A stretch of DNA of 64,000 bases from Amorphophallus konjac (GCA_022559845.1 CM040124.1:71075491-71139490), one strand, 5' to 3'. Counted from the first letter of the stretch, positions 22,652-34,944 are shown. The notes: a model not told the origin generated them from the sequence alone. Translations and numbers: made by a program.

Positions 22652-24900
22652 GTAGAGCTGGATCTTCTGGAGGGTCATCGCCAGCTGGGGCAAAGATAGA
22701 TTTCATATCTGCTTCATAGAATTCTCCTATGGAGAAGCCCAGGCCAGGGTGCCATGTAATCTGCAACAATTCTTTGTCTAAGTTAGGTGGATACCACAAC
22801 TTCTTGAACATTTGGTTCTACCTTTCAGCTTGTTAGAAGGGAATTTGCTAACTTCTGGCCATTTTTATCACCTTGCTGGTTATATCGGGCAGCCCCATGA
22901 TCGGGACGACCGAGTCTTAGATTTCTTCGAGGAGTTTACAATCATCACCCCCTTTCACTGGCTGTTCATTAGCTGAGTAAAACATTGTTGGCCTGCCCCT
23001 CGGGATTAGAAATATCGAGGGTCTTCAGCAATTCGACCATTGGACAGTCTATATCTGTAAGCGGTTTTGTGACTCCGGGAGGGACTTTCACATAACCTAG
23101 CAAATCTTCGAGCTTTGGTGCTTCTGGCTCGGAGTAGATATCATATGGGATTGTCCTAAGCACTCCCTCGACTTCAGCAATGTGTGACACCTTCGGTTGA
23201 GCCACGTAACCGGGTGGAGGTGGAGGGAACCAGTTGTCGGTTCCTGCTATCTTCTTCTCTTTATTCTGGGCTGGCTGAGCCTTTTTTTTTATTCTGAGCT
23301 GGCCGAGAGGTCTACTTCGGCTTCTCCAAGTAAAGCGAGGCATCAAGTGGATGGCACTCAAACACCTCGAAGGGGTGTAAATCAGCAAAGATTCTTTCTT
23401 CCCTTCCATCCCGGGGGTACTTAATGCATTGGTGCAAAGTAGATGGCACCACCCAGTTCTGATGCAGCCACGGCCGGCCAAGCAGCACCTTGTACGAGGT
23501 GTCGGCGTTGATGACATGGAACTGCACCTTAGTGGTGAAATCTCTCGATGAAAGTTTGAACTCCGCCACACCCATGGGGACTTCAAATTTCTGGTTAAAA
23601 CCAGTAATCTTCATATCCCTGACCTCGATCAGGTGCACATTGAAGTAATGCTTTTGATAGACCCGGTAAGGGAGTATATTTACTACTGCCTATGGGTCAA
23701 TCAGAATTCTGTTGATGGACTGGCTATTTAATTTCCCCTTCATGTATAAGGGTTTGTTGTGTTCAGTCGTTGGCAGGAGCATGTCTTCATCGGCAACGGT
23801 AACAGCCGCTTCCAAACACATCTCAGCAAAGCAGCTCTCGAAGTGCACCGGGGTTTGCAAGGCTGCAATGATGGCCTGTCGGGCTTCTTCATCTAGGGAG
23901 AGGATCTCCTAGACGTTGAATCTTGTCGAAATTCTTTTTAGTTGTTTTAGTATTCGAGCGCAGGCTCTTACATTAAACAATCTTGCTACCTCAACTCTAT
24001 TGTGTTTGCTACAGCCTGGTGTCGAAGCAGTTGGCTCGGTAGGCGGCCTATCTTTTTCTTCAGGAATTGCCTGCTCCCGTCTCATCTGATCAGCTGGTTC
24101 TCTTATTTGGATAGGTTTGGCAACAGGGGTAGTGCCCTTGCCACTTTCATCTGCTAGAAACGGCATACCCGAGGCCTGGATAGGTGTTCTTATCTTTTGA
24201 CTCAGACTGCTGGCATGGCTGTTTGCCCTTCTTTGCCATCAAAAATTCAGTGAAGGAGGGGACTCCCTGGCAGCTTGTATCTTTGGGGTAGAGGCCCGGT
24301 GGAGGCGGGACTCTTGTGCCCTTTATCTCAAGTTCGGGGATTTGGTACTGTTGTTCACCCCTGAACATAATATTGTGGTTAGCCGGCTGCAAACGTCCCC
24401 ACTTCCTCCCAGACCTGGTGGCATGTTGGGAGGTAGAAGTTTCAGCCTGGTTTGCTTTAGCCGGTGTGAAGTAGATTTCTTCATCACCTTCTATAGAGCT
24501 TTGGGCTAAGTTGAACAAAGACGACAAAGTATTGCAAGAGACAATGCTACCTTTCTTTTTATTCTTTGATTTTTTTTTTCTTTCTTTTCTCTGTAGGCAT
24601 CTGCTCGGGTGGAGCATCCTTCGGGGCGGTCCCTCTCCAAAATTCATCTTCAGCTTCCTATTCTAGCCCGAGGGACTCTAAATGTTCCCAAGGGATATAT
24701 TCTTTCAACTATACTGGCTGAAGCTTGGGTTGTTCATATTCATCTAACCAATTTATGATCTTCTGTAGCCGCTTGATGGTCGGGCTAACTTCTTGATGTA
24801 CCCGCAAGGGGACTTGCTTCTTCTTATTATTTGTCGACACCCTGATGACCATTCGAGGGGTCGTATCATGCCAAACTGAGGTCATAGCTGGTGGAGTTGG
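22652..24900 (-). pseudogene. Gypsy protease and downstream region (copy B)
   Basis: Minus-strand fragments downstream of gag. A retropepsin-like stretch near 23710-23660 reads RILID-P-stop-AVVNILPYR, where the catalytic D(S/T)G has become Asp-Pro-stop. It is followed by FEVPMGVAEFKLSSRDF, FHVINADTSYKVLLGRPWLH and a Pro-rich segment. HPGLGFSIGEF near 22750 resembles the glycine-rich stretch that follows protease in some Tat/Ogre-like elements. At 24647-24147 is a spacer (IYFTPAKANQAETSTSQ) shared with the copy at 41.2 kb. There are many stops. RT is not reached before the LINE junction. Confidence 0.7.
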
Positions 24901-25044
24901 CTGGGGTGTGATGCCACGATTTCAGACTCCCGGAGTAGGGTGGGATCTCGATATTCTTTTTGCTTTTGCAGGTACCATCTGCCAGTGCTCCTGGTCTTTT
25001 GCTAGGGTCAGCACAAAAGCTTCACAAGTGTGCTTTGTGCAAGC

Positions 25045-27142
25045 TTATGCCACATCCTCGGAAAATCGCTGATATAGTGATATCATATTAATAGTTGCCC
25101 CCGGATCGGGCATTTCGTGCAGGCGTGGAGGATCCACCTCGTGTTCGCTCATCTGTAATTCCCCCTTTTTAATCATACTTTGAATCACGTCCTTGAAGAC
25201 ATAGCAGTCTTCAATGGGGTGCCCGAGCATTTGATAGTACGGGTAGAACCGGGGATCATCCTTCCTCCTAGCATCACCTGGCCTCTTCGGGTCTGGTAGT
25301 GTAATTTTGTTATAGCAGCTAGCCCATTCGAACAAGACCCCGGTCTCCTCCTTGGGAAAGGAGTACAGTTTCTTCATTTTCTTCCGCAGGGAGGGGCCCT
25401 CCTGGCATTCAGCTGGTTTGGCAGGAGGTGGATCAGTAACTCCTTTATCTTTATCTTTTTGCTGCTCAAACGCCTTGAAGTCTATAGTATGAACTTCCTT
25501 GGGTGTAGGCCGCTTATCTGCCGCTTTGGCTTTCTGACTGGGGGTAGCAGGGGCAGACGAATATCTTGCGAGGAAGGCCTTGATCTCTGCCACCACATTA
25601 TTTAATCGATCAAAAGACCTAATTTCCATTCCTATCATCCTCTCGAGGACCTCCCGCTTCAAATTTTACTTACAAATTTGCACAACATCTTCTTGATGTG
25701 GTGGCCGCCTGTATCTCATGCTGAGATTGCACCACCTTTTGATGTACTCGAGGGCCGTTTCATCATTTTTCTGCCTGGAGGCATACAATTCGGCCACAGT
25801 GACCACCCTTTCAGCAACATGGAACCGTTCCTTGAACTTATGTTGCAAATTTGGCCAGTCACCAATGTACTTGGTCGGCAAGTTTGAGTACCACTCGAAT
25901 GCGAGTCCTGTGAGAGAAGACCCGAAGAATTTCAACATGTAGGACTTGTCCGCTGCCAGATTGCCCATCATGTTTATATAATAGGCTATGTGCTCCTTCG
26001 GGGATCCTTGTCCATTAAACTTGTCAAACTTTGGCGGCTTATTGACGTTGAGAGGGAGTCTTTTAGCAGCATGATGTGCCGGATACGACACCTTATACAC
26101 ATCGAACAAGGCATAATCATCACTGCCTCGATCTGTCAGCTTTGTATCTATTATTTGTTCAATCATCAGCTTGTTCACCATCATCGAGTCCACCGGATCT
26201 GGATAGAAGTGTGCTTGCTACATCTGAGGTGTGGCCAACACCTTGGCTTGAGGCATAGTAGCGACAGTCCCCTGATGTTGGGGAGCCGGTGGTGACATCG
26301 GGGCCATGCCCCCAGCACAGTTGTGTAATTGCTGAGAAACCATTATCTGAGGTGAACCCTCGAGCTCGTCGGCGCCACACAGTGATGTTTCAGGAGGAGC
26401 TTCCACCAACTTCGAGGCTGACGCTTGCAAGCTCAGCTTGCTCAATTACCTTTTCAGCGTCTCAATCTCCTGTTGGTATTTCAGGAGCAACATCATGATT
26501 GTTGGATCGGGGGTGGAAGGGCTAGCTGCTTGGCCTCTTCCCTCCATCGGAGCATCTGAAGTAAAGGCCCACCTCTCGCCCTCGTCTTCGGTGGTGATCA
26601 CGTTTGTAGTCATGGTGGCCACATTTGTGCTTCTTTCACCAACAAGGGCTTGCATTGTATCAACTGCGGCCTTTTTCCCTCTAGTGACAGGACCAGACCT
26701 CTCGACAATCCTAATCACTTCTTCAGATTCTTCTGGTAGAGACCCATAACGGCCAGCCACGCCGACCATGTTATAGCTGAATATCTAGAGGTGGTGGTTC
26801 CTCCGTATCATCCTCCTGGCTGGCTGCCCAGGGAAGGTTAGCCTTTTGAACACCAAGATCTTCGGTGTAGCTTGTTCAAGAGAAAATGGTCCATAGTAAC
26901 TGGAACCTTCATCTGCAATTTCTTTCGGGTTGACTTGTGCTCCTCGATCTTCATCTTCTGCAGCATTTATGGCCTTTAAGAGCCGCTGCGTCCCTTGAGG
27001 GGTATTCCCAAGGCCTTGGCAATATCCTTGGATGGCCTGGGTGATATCATCATGCCCATCTGTGGGGCAAAGTATCGGTGGTGACATCTTCTGTTGAGCT
27101 GGTAGCCAGTAACAAAACTTCATCGTCCAGCTATCTTGTTGC
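25045..27142 (-). pseudogene. Gypsy gag, type-1 gag (copy B)
   Basis: Gag begins at ATGCAACAAGAT on the minus strand (about 27146). Fragments in order: an N-terminal region (27146-26785), a coil ending LLLKYQQEIETLKR (26446), and the capsid domain (KPPKFDKFNGQGSPKEHIAYY, LKFFGSSLTGLAFEWYSNLP, LQHKFKERFHVAERVVTV, ASRQKNDETALEYIKRW; 26193-25666). Then come RMIGMEIRSFDR and the post-capsid block YYQMLGHPIEDCYVFKDV (25662-25045). The domain is well preserved but frames change near 26770, 26215 and 25665. It forms the particle shell in active relatives. Confidence 0.82.
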
Positions 27143-27147
27143 ATCTT
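27143..27147. repeat. LARD2 TSD (atctt), left
   Basis: A 5-bp duplication matched at 33288-33292. Confidence 0.9.
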
Positions 27148-29050
27148 TGATGCAGGACGGGACGCGACTCGAGACAACAAGGGACTCTAGCTCGCGGACG
27201 TCCCTAAGCGAGGGAAGCGTGCGGATGTGCGTGGTTGAGAAACCGGCAATGAGTCGAGGGTATCGGCTTTTCCGCGTGCTCGGATCGAGTCACGGGATGG
27301 GTTACACTCACTCACTCTCGCAGCGGTGACTGAATTGAATCGAGCTAGTTAACCTAACACTTGCAGCGGCATACAAATATATACGAGTAAAGCAAAATGC
27401 TGAGAGGGGAGCGAAAACGATACCTCCACGCTACCGGGTGTGGGGAAGACGACCCCGGCCAAGAACGGTGACTCCCGGTAAAGTAAATGTTAATAATTAC
27501 AGAGGTGATTTTAAGGCCCACTCCACGCAGGGAGGTAACAGGCCACAACAGCGGTCCGAGAGTGCCGATTCTGGGTTGACGGGCAGCACTTTGGAGGGGT
27601 TCCGGGCGGTTGAAGACAGCAAGTCCGGATCTACGATTTGCAGGCCGACAGGATAGCGTACGAAGACCTCCAAAGGGACGTCATCCTCCTACAATCTTTT
27701 GAAGGCGGTGCTTGGCTGGGACGATGGCGGGACGTCCCTGGTCGACTACCAGAAGTGGCGGTCGCTGAATCAGAGCTTTGATATATTATTGGGAATTATT
27801 TCCCAGCACCTTCTTTCTGGCCTGGCTCGGAGCAGGAATGTGCGCCTCCACCAAAAGAATTTTTGCGCCCAGATCTTATGTCGGATCGAGGCAAAATTGG
27901 TACCGATGGATAGGGGACTCAAAGGGCTACAACATATAATTATTTCAGATCCATCCAGTAGACGGATTAGAAATTAAAATGACTGTGGGTTGTAGTTATT
28001 TTTGGCTCAGAATTACAGACACACAGGGTAGAACAAGATCTGTCAGAAAATGAATTTTGACCGAGGGTAAGGTGGTAGATCTGGGAGCTGGGGATTTTAT
28101 GGGGGATAGAAGGGGATGTGAGGGACGTGCAAGAATTTTTAGGGATTTTTTTGATGAGGGTTGAAGGGTGGGAAAAATATAGAAACAGGTACCTATCTCA
28201 TAAATCTGCTGAATGACAGATTGCGCAGGGTGGAGATTAAAAGTAGGGAAAAAAGGCAAACTGTGGTGTAATGGAACAAAATTTATATGAATGGAAAGCT
28301 AACACGAAGGGGAACAATCTCTCAAATTCTTATCTCAATCAGAGCTGTGAACTGGGAGAACCGACATGTTCTTTAGGCTGCTGTTCTAGATTTCGTGGTT
28401 CAGGACAGCAAGGTGGAGGGTGGCTTGTGGCGGCTCGTTGGCGGCACGAACGGCATCGGCGGCGGAGATGGCTGAGCTTTACACCCAGGGGAAGAGATAA
28501 ACCTTAGAATCCACCAAGTTTTTGTAGAGAATCCACCCTAGAAACATAGCAATCCAGCTGCAAGGGAGAGGGAGAGAGGGGGGCGCCTAAGGCTCCTTGG
28601 ATTTTCACAAAATTCTTCTCATTAATTCCTTGAAAATGAAAAAATACAAGCATTTATATGAATTGGAAACCCTAGGCAAATGACCAATCTTACCCTCCGA
28701 TCTAGGGTTGGGATGGGTATTTTAGGGATGGGAATATTTAATTTCTCCCCATGTGGTCAAAAGAAATAAACAAAACTAAAAAAAATACCTAATAAGACAA
28801 AAGAGGGGGCGCCCCTTAAAGGAAGTAAAATATGAATTTTCTTCCTCTTGGTCCAAGTCTAACTTGGACCATGGACCATTCCCTCTGGGACCCTAGGGCT
28901 AGGTGGCCCAATGGGAGAAAGGGTGGGGGGCCCGCTGGACCTACATGGTCTTTTACACATAAACCCAAAACAAACACACATTACACACCAAGTTCCATAT
29001 TACAAGCATACATTCCCAACATTTAATGGAATAGCCCTGATGCCCCATCA
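27148..29050 (-). repeat. LARD2 3' LTR
   Basis: A 1903-bp direct repeat of 31385-33287, starting tgatgcagga and ending gccccatca. The adjoining internal sequence reads cccggggagaat on the minus strand, a plausible polypurine tract. Confidence 0.92.
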
Positions 29051-29062
29051 ATTCTCCCCGGG

Positions 29063-29437
29063 TAAAAAGAACTCGACCCCGTCGAGTAAGGGTGCGGCTG
29101 CTCACTCCTTCAGATATCGATCCATCCTCCGTAGCTCCGCCCAGGTGATCCTCCTGTCATCAGATATGGGTCGGGCGCTCCACCGTACCAGGTAGCGTGG
29201 GTACGTTCCACTCCGAGTAATAGTCACCTGCCCATCCCGTATATGTTCTATATGCACACGTTGCTGTGGGAATGAGGCTAGTGGTGGACACTCCGGGGTG
29301 GGGTCACTCTCAAAAGGGAGGAGACGGCTCAAAGACTGACTGGGAATCACTGTTGGGTCCCTGTATGTGACTGGATCCGAGATATAGAAAGGTAGAGCTG
29401 ATCCCCTATTCGTTAGGCAAGTCCACAACGTACACAT
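29063..29437 (-). pseudogene. LARD2 integrase C-terminal tail with chromodomain-like region
   Basis: Reads HIEHIRDGQVTITRSG, YLVRWSARP and ITWAELRRMDRYLKE, aligning with residues 486-530 of the LARD1 ORF. The reading continues through one TGA to PLLDGVEFFLPGEN next to the polypurine tract. It is the end of a gypsy polyprotein, with no catalytic core upstream. The 29440-29777 stretch before it has no recognisable coding content. Confidence 0.7.
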
Positions 29438-29777
29438 GGGATCCGACTTGCCTCACACTCGAAAGGGACTGACATCGCGAGCTTACATAGATCGACTTGA
29501 CTCAACGTATGCAAGCTTCAACTAGACACATGCAGACTTCCAACAGACTGGACGACAACAAAAAGAAAAGAAAATAGACTCACACACGACCCTAGACTCA
29601 TACCTAATGCAGTGACATGACCCCTAAGTGGGCATCATCCGAGTGCGACATCCGGGGTGTCGATAGGTTCCTCCGGGTCATCCTCATACAATTCTTCAAC
29701 TAAGCCCTGCTTGGCCTCATAGCTGACAGACACAAGCCCTGATGGTGAGACTTCTCCAACTCTCGCGTCCCCAATTA

Positions 29778-31040
29778 CTAGAGAAGTACGGGTGGGACAT
29801 TGGCTGGTAATGTGGCCAAACCCATGGCAGCGATAACACTGCCGGCGTGACCCACTAGTCTCCCCGATAAGTGGTCACTTGCCCTTATCCTCCTGACGGG
29901 TAGGGGTTCAGGCAAGAGTGAAGGAGTAGGAGGTATGGGTGCCGGGGGTCGGGCAATGTGTGCAGGTGGTTGGGGTTGAGGTGGAACATCCCTCGGTGGG
30001 AGAGGGCGAGGCCTTGGGGCTGGTGGCTCCTGGCGGACGGGCTCCGAGGGTCGAGCTAGAGGAGCCCTAGGATATGGGCCCGACGAGCTACGCTGCTCAA
30101 CCCCACGATGAGGAAAGGGCCCCAGTCGTTGGGTAGGCTCGAACTCGGCCTCGAATTGCTCCAACTCGAGAGCAACCTGATATGCCTCTTCCAAAGTGTT
30201 TGCGTTGCGGCGAAAAAGTTCATACTTGTAGTGTGGCCGCAAACCACGTTGGAAGCGGGAAATAGGCATGGAGCTCTCCTCCGTGACACTACATCGCAGA
30301 AAATACTCATCAAACTCAGCGATGTACTTGGAGATAGACCGATCTCCCTGGATGAGACTCTGCCACTTATCAATGAGTCGCTGACGGTATGTGGCAGGAA
30401 GGTACTTTTGCCGAAGCTTGACCTTCATCTCACCCCATGTCTCAACCTGGGGTTCCTGTCGATGAAACAACATGCTCTCTATGTTCTTCCAATAGGTCTG
30501 AGCCTGTCCCATAAGCTTCATGGAAGCGTATCAGACTCTCCGACGGTCCATCATGTCGAACCAATCGAAATACCGATCCATGCCGGACTCCCAATTGAGA
30601 TAGACCTTCGGGTCCAAGGACCCGTCGAAAGTGGGAGGATACGCACGAACGGTCCTTAGGGTTCGCTCATCCTCATCATGATCGTGATTCCACCGTTGAG
30701 CTTGACGGTCACGACCATAGCCCCCATTATCATTCTCGGACTCATAATCAGCCACCTCGGGGGCTCGACGCCTCCTATCATATACCCCTTGAGCCCTAGG
30801 AGCAACTGGTGGCTGAATCGGCTCTGGTTGACCATGTGCCGGCACGGGGTGTGCCTCAACCGGGGGTCTCTCTAGGATGGCTACTCTCCCTAGCAGACCG
30901 TGAACAGACTGGTCCGACTCTTCGACCCTATCCTCTAAGGCCTTCATCCTCTCTTCCAAACAAGTGCCTAGGCCATCTACCCGTGTACTCAACCCCTCCA
31001 TTTTATATACTCGTGTAGTCAACTCTTCCATTTTTCCCAT
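29778..31040 (-). pseudogene. LARD2 Gag
   Basis: A nearly complete gypsy Gag. It has an N-terminal coil (MEELTTRVYKMEGLSTRV), then YPPTFDGSLDPKVYLNWESG, MKLMGQAQTYWKN, WGEMKVKLRQKYLPATYRQ, LIQGDRSISKYIAEFDEY and FQRGLRPHYKYELFRR, followed by a Pro/Arg-rich linker. A zinc knuckle CYRCHGFGHITSQC is encoded at 29797-29838 but in a different frame, so a frameshift precedes it. A single in-frame TGA at 30531-30533 also interrupts the capsid domain. Gag packages RNA; here it would need suppression or repair to work. Confidence 0.85.
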
Positions 31041-31365
31041 AATAGCTCAAAAAATGTCAACCACCGATGACTCATCGGGACTAGGGACTCGGGGATCTGC
31101 CATAGGTGGTGGTGGTGGTGAGTATTAGGTACCTCTACGAGTGGGCATGCAAATGACACGGGGTTGGAATGCACTGACCAAGGCGAAGTGATGAATCTAG
31201 ACTTAACCAATATCCAGTACGTGGCAGAGGTATGATCCGAAGACCGAACTCACGCAAGTGTGCTACCTTCCTGATAGGCGTAACCTATCATTCTGGGAAC
31301 ACATTTTGATATACCGGATAACAGAATGCAAGTGTGACACCTTGGACCGACTAACCTAGACTCTA

Positions 31366-31382
31366 ACCTGCTCTAATACCAA
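31366..31382 (-). other. Primer binding site (tRNA-iMet like), LARD2
   Basis: The minus strand reads ttggtattagagcaggt two bases inside the LTR, with one change from TGGTATCAGAGC. Confidence 0.75.
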
Positions 31383-31384
31383 TT

Positions 31385-33287
31385 TGATGTGGGGCGGGAC
31401 GCCACTCAAGACAACAAGGGACTCTAGCCCGCGGACGTCCCTAAGAGAGGGAAGCGTGCTGATGTGCGCGATTGAGAAACCGGCAATGAGTCAAGGGTAT
31501 CGGCTTTTCCGCGTGCTCGGATCGAGTCACGGGACGGGTTACACTCACTCACTCTCGCAGCGGTGACTGAATTAAATCGAGCTAGTTAACCTAACACTTG
31601 CAGCGGCATACAAATATATACGAGTAAAGCAAAATGCCGAGAGGGGAGCGGAAACGATACCTCCACGCTACTGGGCTTGGGGAAGACGACCCCGGCCAAG
31701 AACGGTGACTCCCGGTACAGTAAATGTTAATAATTATAGAAGTGATTTTAAGGCCCACTCCACGTAGGGAGGTAACAGGCCACAACAGCGGTCTAGGAGT
31801 GCCGATTCTGGGTTGACGGGCAGCACGTTGGAGGGGTTCTGGGCGGTTGAAGATAGCAAGTCCAGATCTGTAATTTGTAGGCCGGCAGGACAGCATACGA
31901 GGGCCTCCAAAGGGGCGTCGTCCTCCTGGGATCTTCAGAAGGCGGCGCTTGGCTGGGACGATGGCGGGACGTCCCTGGTTGACTCCCAGATGTGGCGGTC
32001 GCTGAATCAGAGCTTTGATATATTATTGGGAATTATTTCCCAACACCTTCTTTCTGGCCTGGCTTAGAGCAGGAATGCGCGCCTCCACGAAAAAATTTTT
32101 TGCGCCTAGATCCGATGTTGGATCGAGGCAAAATTAGTACCGATGGATAGGGGACTCAAAGGGATACAACATAAAATTATTTCGGATCCATCCAGTAGAT
32201 GGATTAGAAATAAAAATGACTGTGGTTTGTAGTTATTTCTCCCTCAGAATTACAGACACACAGGGCAGAACAAGATTTGTCTGAAAATGAATTTTGACCG
32301 AGGGGAAGGTGGTAGATCTGGGAGCTGGGGATTTTATGGGGGACAAAAGGGGATGTGAGGGACGTGCAAGAATTTTTAGGGATTTTTCTGATGAGGGTTG
32401 AAGGGTGGGTAAAATATAGAAATTGGTACCTATCTCGCAGATCTGCTGAATGACAGATTGCGCAGGGTGGAGATTAAAAGTCCGGAAAAAAGGCAAACAG
32501 TGATGGAATGGAACAAAATTTATATGGATGGAAAGATAACACGAAGGGGAACAATCTCTCAAAATCTCAGATCGATCAGAGCTGCGAACAGGGAGAACCG
32601 ACCTGTTCTTTAGGCTACTGTTCTGGATTTCATGGTTAAGGACAGCAAGGTGGAGGGTGGCTTGTGGTTGCACGAACGGCGGCGGCGGCGGAGATGGCTG
32701 AGCTTCACACCCAGGGGAAGAGATAAACCTTGGAATCCACCAAGTTTTTTTAGGGAATCCACCCTAGAAACACAGCAATCCAGCTGCAAGGGAGAGGGAG
32801 AGAGGGGGGCGCCCAGGCTCCTTGGATTTTCACAAAATTCTTCTCATTAAATCCTTGAAAATGAAAAAATACAAGCATTTATATGAATTTGAAACCCTAG
32901 GCAAGTGACCAATCTTACCCTCAGATCTAGGGTTGTGAGGGGTATTTTAGGGATGGTAATATTTAATTTCTCCCCATGTGGTCAAAAGAAATAAACAAAA
33001 GTAAAAAAGCTACCTAATAAGACAAAAGAGGGGGCAGCCCTTAAAGGAAGTAAAATATGAATTTTCTTCCTCTTGGTCCAAGTCTAACTTGGACCATGGA
33101 CCATTCCCCCAGGGACCCTAGGGCTAGGTGGCCCAATTGGAAGAAAAGGTGGGGGGCCCGTTCGACCTACATGGTCTTTTACACATAAACCCAAATAAAA
33201 CCTAAAACAAACACACATTACACACCAAGTTCCATATTACAAACATAAATTCCCAACATTTAATGGAATAGCCCTGATGCCCCATCA
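31385..33287 (-). repeat. LARD2 5' LTR
   Basis: A 1903-bp copy of 27148-29050, starting tgatgtgggg, next to the primer binding site. Confidence 0.92.
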
Positions 33288-33292
33288 ATCTT
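33288..33292. repeat. LARD2 TSD (atctt), right
   Basis: Matches 27143-27147. Its last base is the first base of the ORF1 stop-codon complement. Confidence 0.9.
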
Positions 33293-34158
33293 CAGTCGGA
33301 GGCATAGACATTCTCCTGCCGGCCATAGCCTTGGAAGGCTAGTCTACGAGGTGTTGCAGCTGGCACCTCTATTCTCCTTTCTTCGTTCTCCTTTTTTTCG
33401 TCAAACCTGTCAACCTGAACAGGCTCCCGTTGAACAGAGGTCGAGGTCCGTCTTTGCTTTGGCACCCATACTTGTTTCAGCTTGGTCGGCTTCGGGGCCG
33501 GACCGCCCCTCGATACGGACTTGACACGGTCCGGCTTGTCTTGAGCCAGTGCTTGGAATGAGTTCCGCACTAGTACATTTGCAACCACCCGGTCAGGTAA
33601 AATCCTGGCCTGCCGGCTGTTCAAAAAGATGCGGACTCCTCTGATTAGAACGGATTTGCCCGATGTTGATAGTTGACCTTGCAGTACATCGGTGTTCTTC
33701 TTGGCCACCCTCCTAGCAGTCGGTGAGCACCTTTTGTTGTTGGCAGCACAGGAGCGAACATGGTGGATGAAGCAGCCCACCGCAGCAGCATCGGTCGTGG
33801 TCGCTTTTGCAACAGCGACCAGCTTCATCTCCTGGACATCCAGGAGCTCGACGAAGGCCACCCCCAAGAAGTTGGGGAAGCCCACAATCGGTGGGAAATC
33901 GTCGAACTTCGTAGGGCTGGCCAGGTAGTCGTACCTGACGTGATCAGCAACCACGAGTGGTCCGAATGAGACAGCCATCAAGTTGATCAAGATGCAACCT
34001 TCAATGTTAGATATAAAGCGAGTTAGTATTTTAGGAGGAGGCCGTTGGGCCCCTAATCCTGGCGAGAAGATGAAAGGAGGATTAGTCCCATCGTGCGTGC
34101 CAAACTTGTTGGACGCACTCGAATTTTCTTTTATCATATGCATATAGATTATCTTCAT
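33292..34158 (-). CDS. Upstream ORF1 of the Tat/Ogre-like gypsy copy, unknown function
   Basis: An intact 288-codon frame starting MKIIYMHMIKENSSASNK. I recognise no domain. The middle (FDDFPPIVGFPNFLGVAFVELLDVQEMKLVAVA) is hydrophobic and well ordered, followed by a Cys/His-containing stretch (GCFIHHVRSCAANNKRC) and a basic tail. In the uninterrupted element its TGA would sit two bases before the gag ATG, so it is the gene directly upstream of gag. Ogre-type gypsy elements are known to carry an extra ORF before gag; equating this one with that ORF is inference. It is notable that it is open while gag and protease beside it are broken. Confidence 0.6.
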   Translation of the reverse strand: MKIIYMHMIKENSSASNKFGTHDGTNPPFIFSPGLGAQRPPPKILTRFISNIEGCILINLMAVSFGPLVVADHVRYDYLASPTKFDDFPPIVGFPNFLGVAFVELLDVQEMKLVAVAKATTTDAAAVGCFIHHVRSCAANNKRCSPTARRVAKKNTDVLQGQLSTSGKSVLIRGVRIFLNSRQARILPDRVVANVLVRNSFQALAQDKPDRVKSVSRGGPAPKPTKLKQVWVPKQRRTSTSVQREPVQVDRFDEKKENEERRIEVPAATPRRLAFQGYGRQENVYASD

Positions 34159-34930
34159 CTTATCTCGTATCGTTTATCGGTTTATTGAGTGAAAGGGCGT
34201 GCCAGTCACCGAAGTGACAATTAATTTATTCGGACTTCAAGACGGGGATGGTCTGAAGCAACGGGTGCGCTCCGTCTGACCAACCAGACGATTGTGGGTA
34301 TCGGGTCGGGACTAAGAACCCGCCACGCCATAAAGGTCACGGCGTTAATTACATCCCCTCGGAGAGGAGAAAATCTTTGATTAAACGCCAGGAGAAGGGG
34401 CCCCTCGGGCCTTAAATTGATATTAATTAAAGCAGGGAATGAGAGTTCCGAACTTCAATAAAGTAGCCCTCTATTAAGGGGTAAACAGTTGAACAAGCAG
34501 GTCATAAATTGACCCATTCATATCTGGACAAGCATCCCAATCTATAGGCATATGTCTTCCAGAAATATGGAAATTCATTCAAACATAGTGGGCTATTGTC
34601 CCAAAAGCGGGATCAAGCTATGACCATGATGGGATGATCCCAAGGTTCAAGGATGACCCGCAGAGGCCTTGTTAATATCCCTATGCATAGGATCCAAGGG
34701 AGGTGAGAGCTTTAGCATTTCTTCTTTTATTTGGTTGTATGTTCATTAGTTGGTTTTCTTATATATATATATTATCCATGCATTATGATACATCTATATT
34801 ATTATTTTTTTATATCAGGTTTTATGCCATTGCTATTACTGTTTTATCATGTTGTTCATCGTTTATTATGCAGATGCATTTATTTGTGTATTTTTTATCA
34901 TTTCTTTTCTTTCTTTTATTCATTTTAATG
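34159..34930. other. Noncoding, probable 5' region of the old gypsy copy
   Basis: I see no gene. 34159-34700 is mixed-composition sequence upstream of ORF1. 34703-34930 is T-rich and gives a hydrophobic plus-strand frame (about 98 codons) that looks compositional rather than coding. No LTR edge could be fixed. Confidence 0.4.
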
Positions 34931-34944
34931 CATAAAGGGGCCAA

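Larger units (their letters stand above)
27148..33287 (-). mobile_element. LARD2: gag-only gypsy LTR element
   Basis: A 6.1-kb element in minus orientation with two 1903-bp LTRs (TGATG...CATCA), a perfect 5-bp TSD, a primer binding site, a nearly full gag and only the last piece of integrase. Protease, RT, RNase H and the integrase core are missing. It shares LTR termini, PPT-proximal sequence and the LLDGVEFF peptide with LARD1, so the two are related. The plan resembles gag-only elements described in plants as TR-GAG. About 14 mismatches in the first 200 bp of the LTRs point to an older insertion. Confidence 0.9.
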
